This document shows positions 5,500-5,733 of a DNA stretch of 5,733 bases, one piece after another. The stretch comes from Candidatus Segetimicrobium genomatis (GTDB taxonomy: Bacteria; Sysuimicrobiota; Sysuimicrobiia; Sysuimicrobiales; Segetimicrobiaceae). The position numbers and the translations under genes are program-made. Below the pieces are notes generated by a model. It was not told the DNA's origin, ran no database searches, and worked only from the letters and a program-made list of their open reading frames with translations. Every line of letters begins with the position of its first letter. Within the stretch, counting starts at the first letter, position 1. The stretch covers positions 1 through 5,733 of the forward strand of contig VBAN01000237.1 in the NCBI GenBank assembly GCA_005882445.1, in the 5' to 3' direction.

Positions 5500-5733
5500 C
5501 CAGGCCAACCCGGTTCGCCATGACGACACGCTCGGCTCCCGCGTCATCGCGGGCGATCCGGGCGGGCGTAAACACCCCCGTGGCCTCGACAAGCCGCGCG
5601 ACGGTCTCGGCCTGCCGCCAGACGGCCGCGACCTCGAGCGCGAGCATGCCGCCCGGGACCAGGTACCGTCCCGCCCATCTGATGATCGGACGGTGCACGC
5701 TCAACCCGTCGGGTCCCCCATCGAGCGCGATCG
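5480..5733 (-). CDS. prmC: C-terminal part of release factor glutamine methyltransferase PrmC (HemK)
   Basis: PrmC methylates the glutamine of the GGQ motif in release factors RF1 and RF2. Only the last 83 residues lie in the window, in codons from 5731; the SAM-binding motif and the catalytic NPPY are outside it. What is visible is the conserved post-catalytic segment ALDGGPDGLSVHRPII, the LVPGGMLALE strand and a terminal strand region (ARDDAGAERVVMANRV) that closely follows the family pattern of Asp-x-x-Gly-x-x-Arg before the C-terminus. The pairing with a TsaC/YwlC gene directly downstream is a widespread bacterial arrangement and supports the call. The segment after LALE reads VAAVWRQAE, where most members have a shorter gly-rich turn before the QAE; this looks like a small local variation. 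The stop at 5480-5482 falls inside the next gene. Confidence 0.88.
   Translation of the reverse strand, partial: IALDGGPDGLSVHRPIIRWAGRYLVPGGMLALEVAAVWRQAETVARLVEATGVFTPARIARDDAGAERVVMANRVGLDGNHRG

Noticed and set aside
5500..5592. A longer TsaC with 31 additional N-terminal residues
   Set aside because: The extension is out-of-frame prmC sequence with no similarity to the family, and no better ribosome site precedes it.
1..5733. A previously undescribed defence, mobile or secretion system
   Set aside because: All nine genes belong to known families, mostly core housekeeping; no transposase, integrase, toxin-antitoxin pair, repeat array or attachment site was seen on either strand.

Overview
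The window is a GC-rich bacterial chromosome segment (roughly two-thirds G+C by eye) in which every supportable gene lies on the minus strand, so transcription runs from base 5733 towards base 1. Nine genes are packed with almost no free space. The order prmC, tsaC/sua5-type gene, glyA, upp, dCMP deaminase followed by rplY(ctc) and pth resembles housekeeping neighbourhoods known from Bacillota and related lineages (prfA-prmC-ywlC...glyA-upp and ctc-pth in Bacillus). I infer a high-GC member of, or relative of, that group, possibly an uncultivated or thermophilic lineage. The window alone does not fix the phylum.

Reading in the direction of transcription, the first block (5733 to 2479) holds the C-terminus of the release-factor glutamine methyltransferase PrmC, a short TsaC/YwlC threonylcarbamoyl-AMP synthase, serine hydroxymethyltransferase (GlyA), uracil phosphoribosyltransferase (Upp) and a ComEB-type dCMP deaminase. 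These touch, overlap or lie within 40 bases of each other and look like one operon. It joins translation quality (RF and tRNA modification) with one-carbon supply (GlyA), uracil salvage (Upp) and dUMP production (dCMP deaminase); the last three converge on thymidylate synthesis.

A 114-base gap (2365-2478) then holds a near-consensus sigma-70-type promoter with an extended -10 element. It starts the second block (2364 to 1): ribosomal protein L25 (Ctc type), peptidyl-tRNA hydrolase, a NodS-like SAM methyltransferase and the first 51 codons of a probable APC-family permease that leaves the window. A strong 14-bp stem-loop separates L25 from Pth.

Two reading frames are broken as given. The L25 gene carries one apparent extra base near 1770, which fuses its frame to pth and hides its normal Lys/Ala-rich tail. 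The glyA gene lacks about 43 bases of conserved sequence near 4616 and changes frame there. Both genes are otherwise intact and well conserved, so sequence or assembly errors are the leading explanation. A real microdeletion in glyA would be notable. I see no defence system, mobile element, CRISPR array, tRNA or rRNA. The region is essentially ordinary housekeeping DNA, with a few regulatory structures worth checking.
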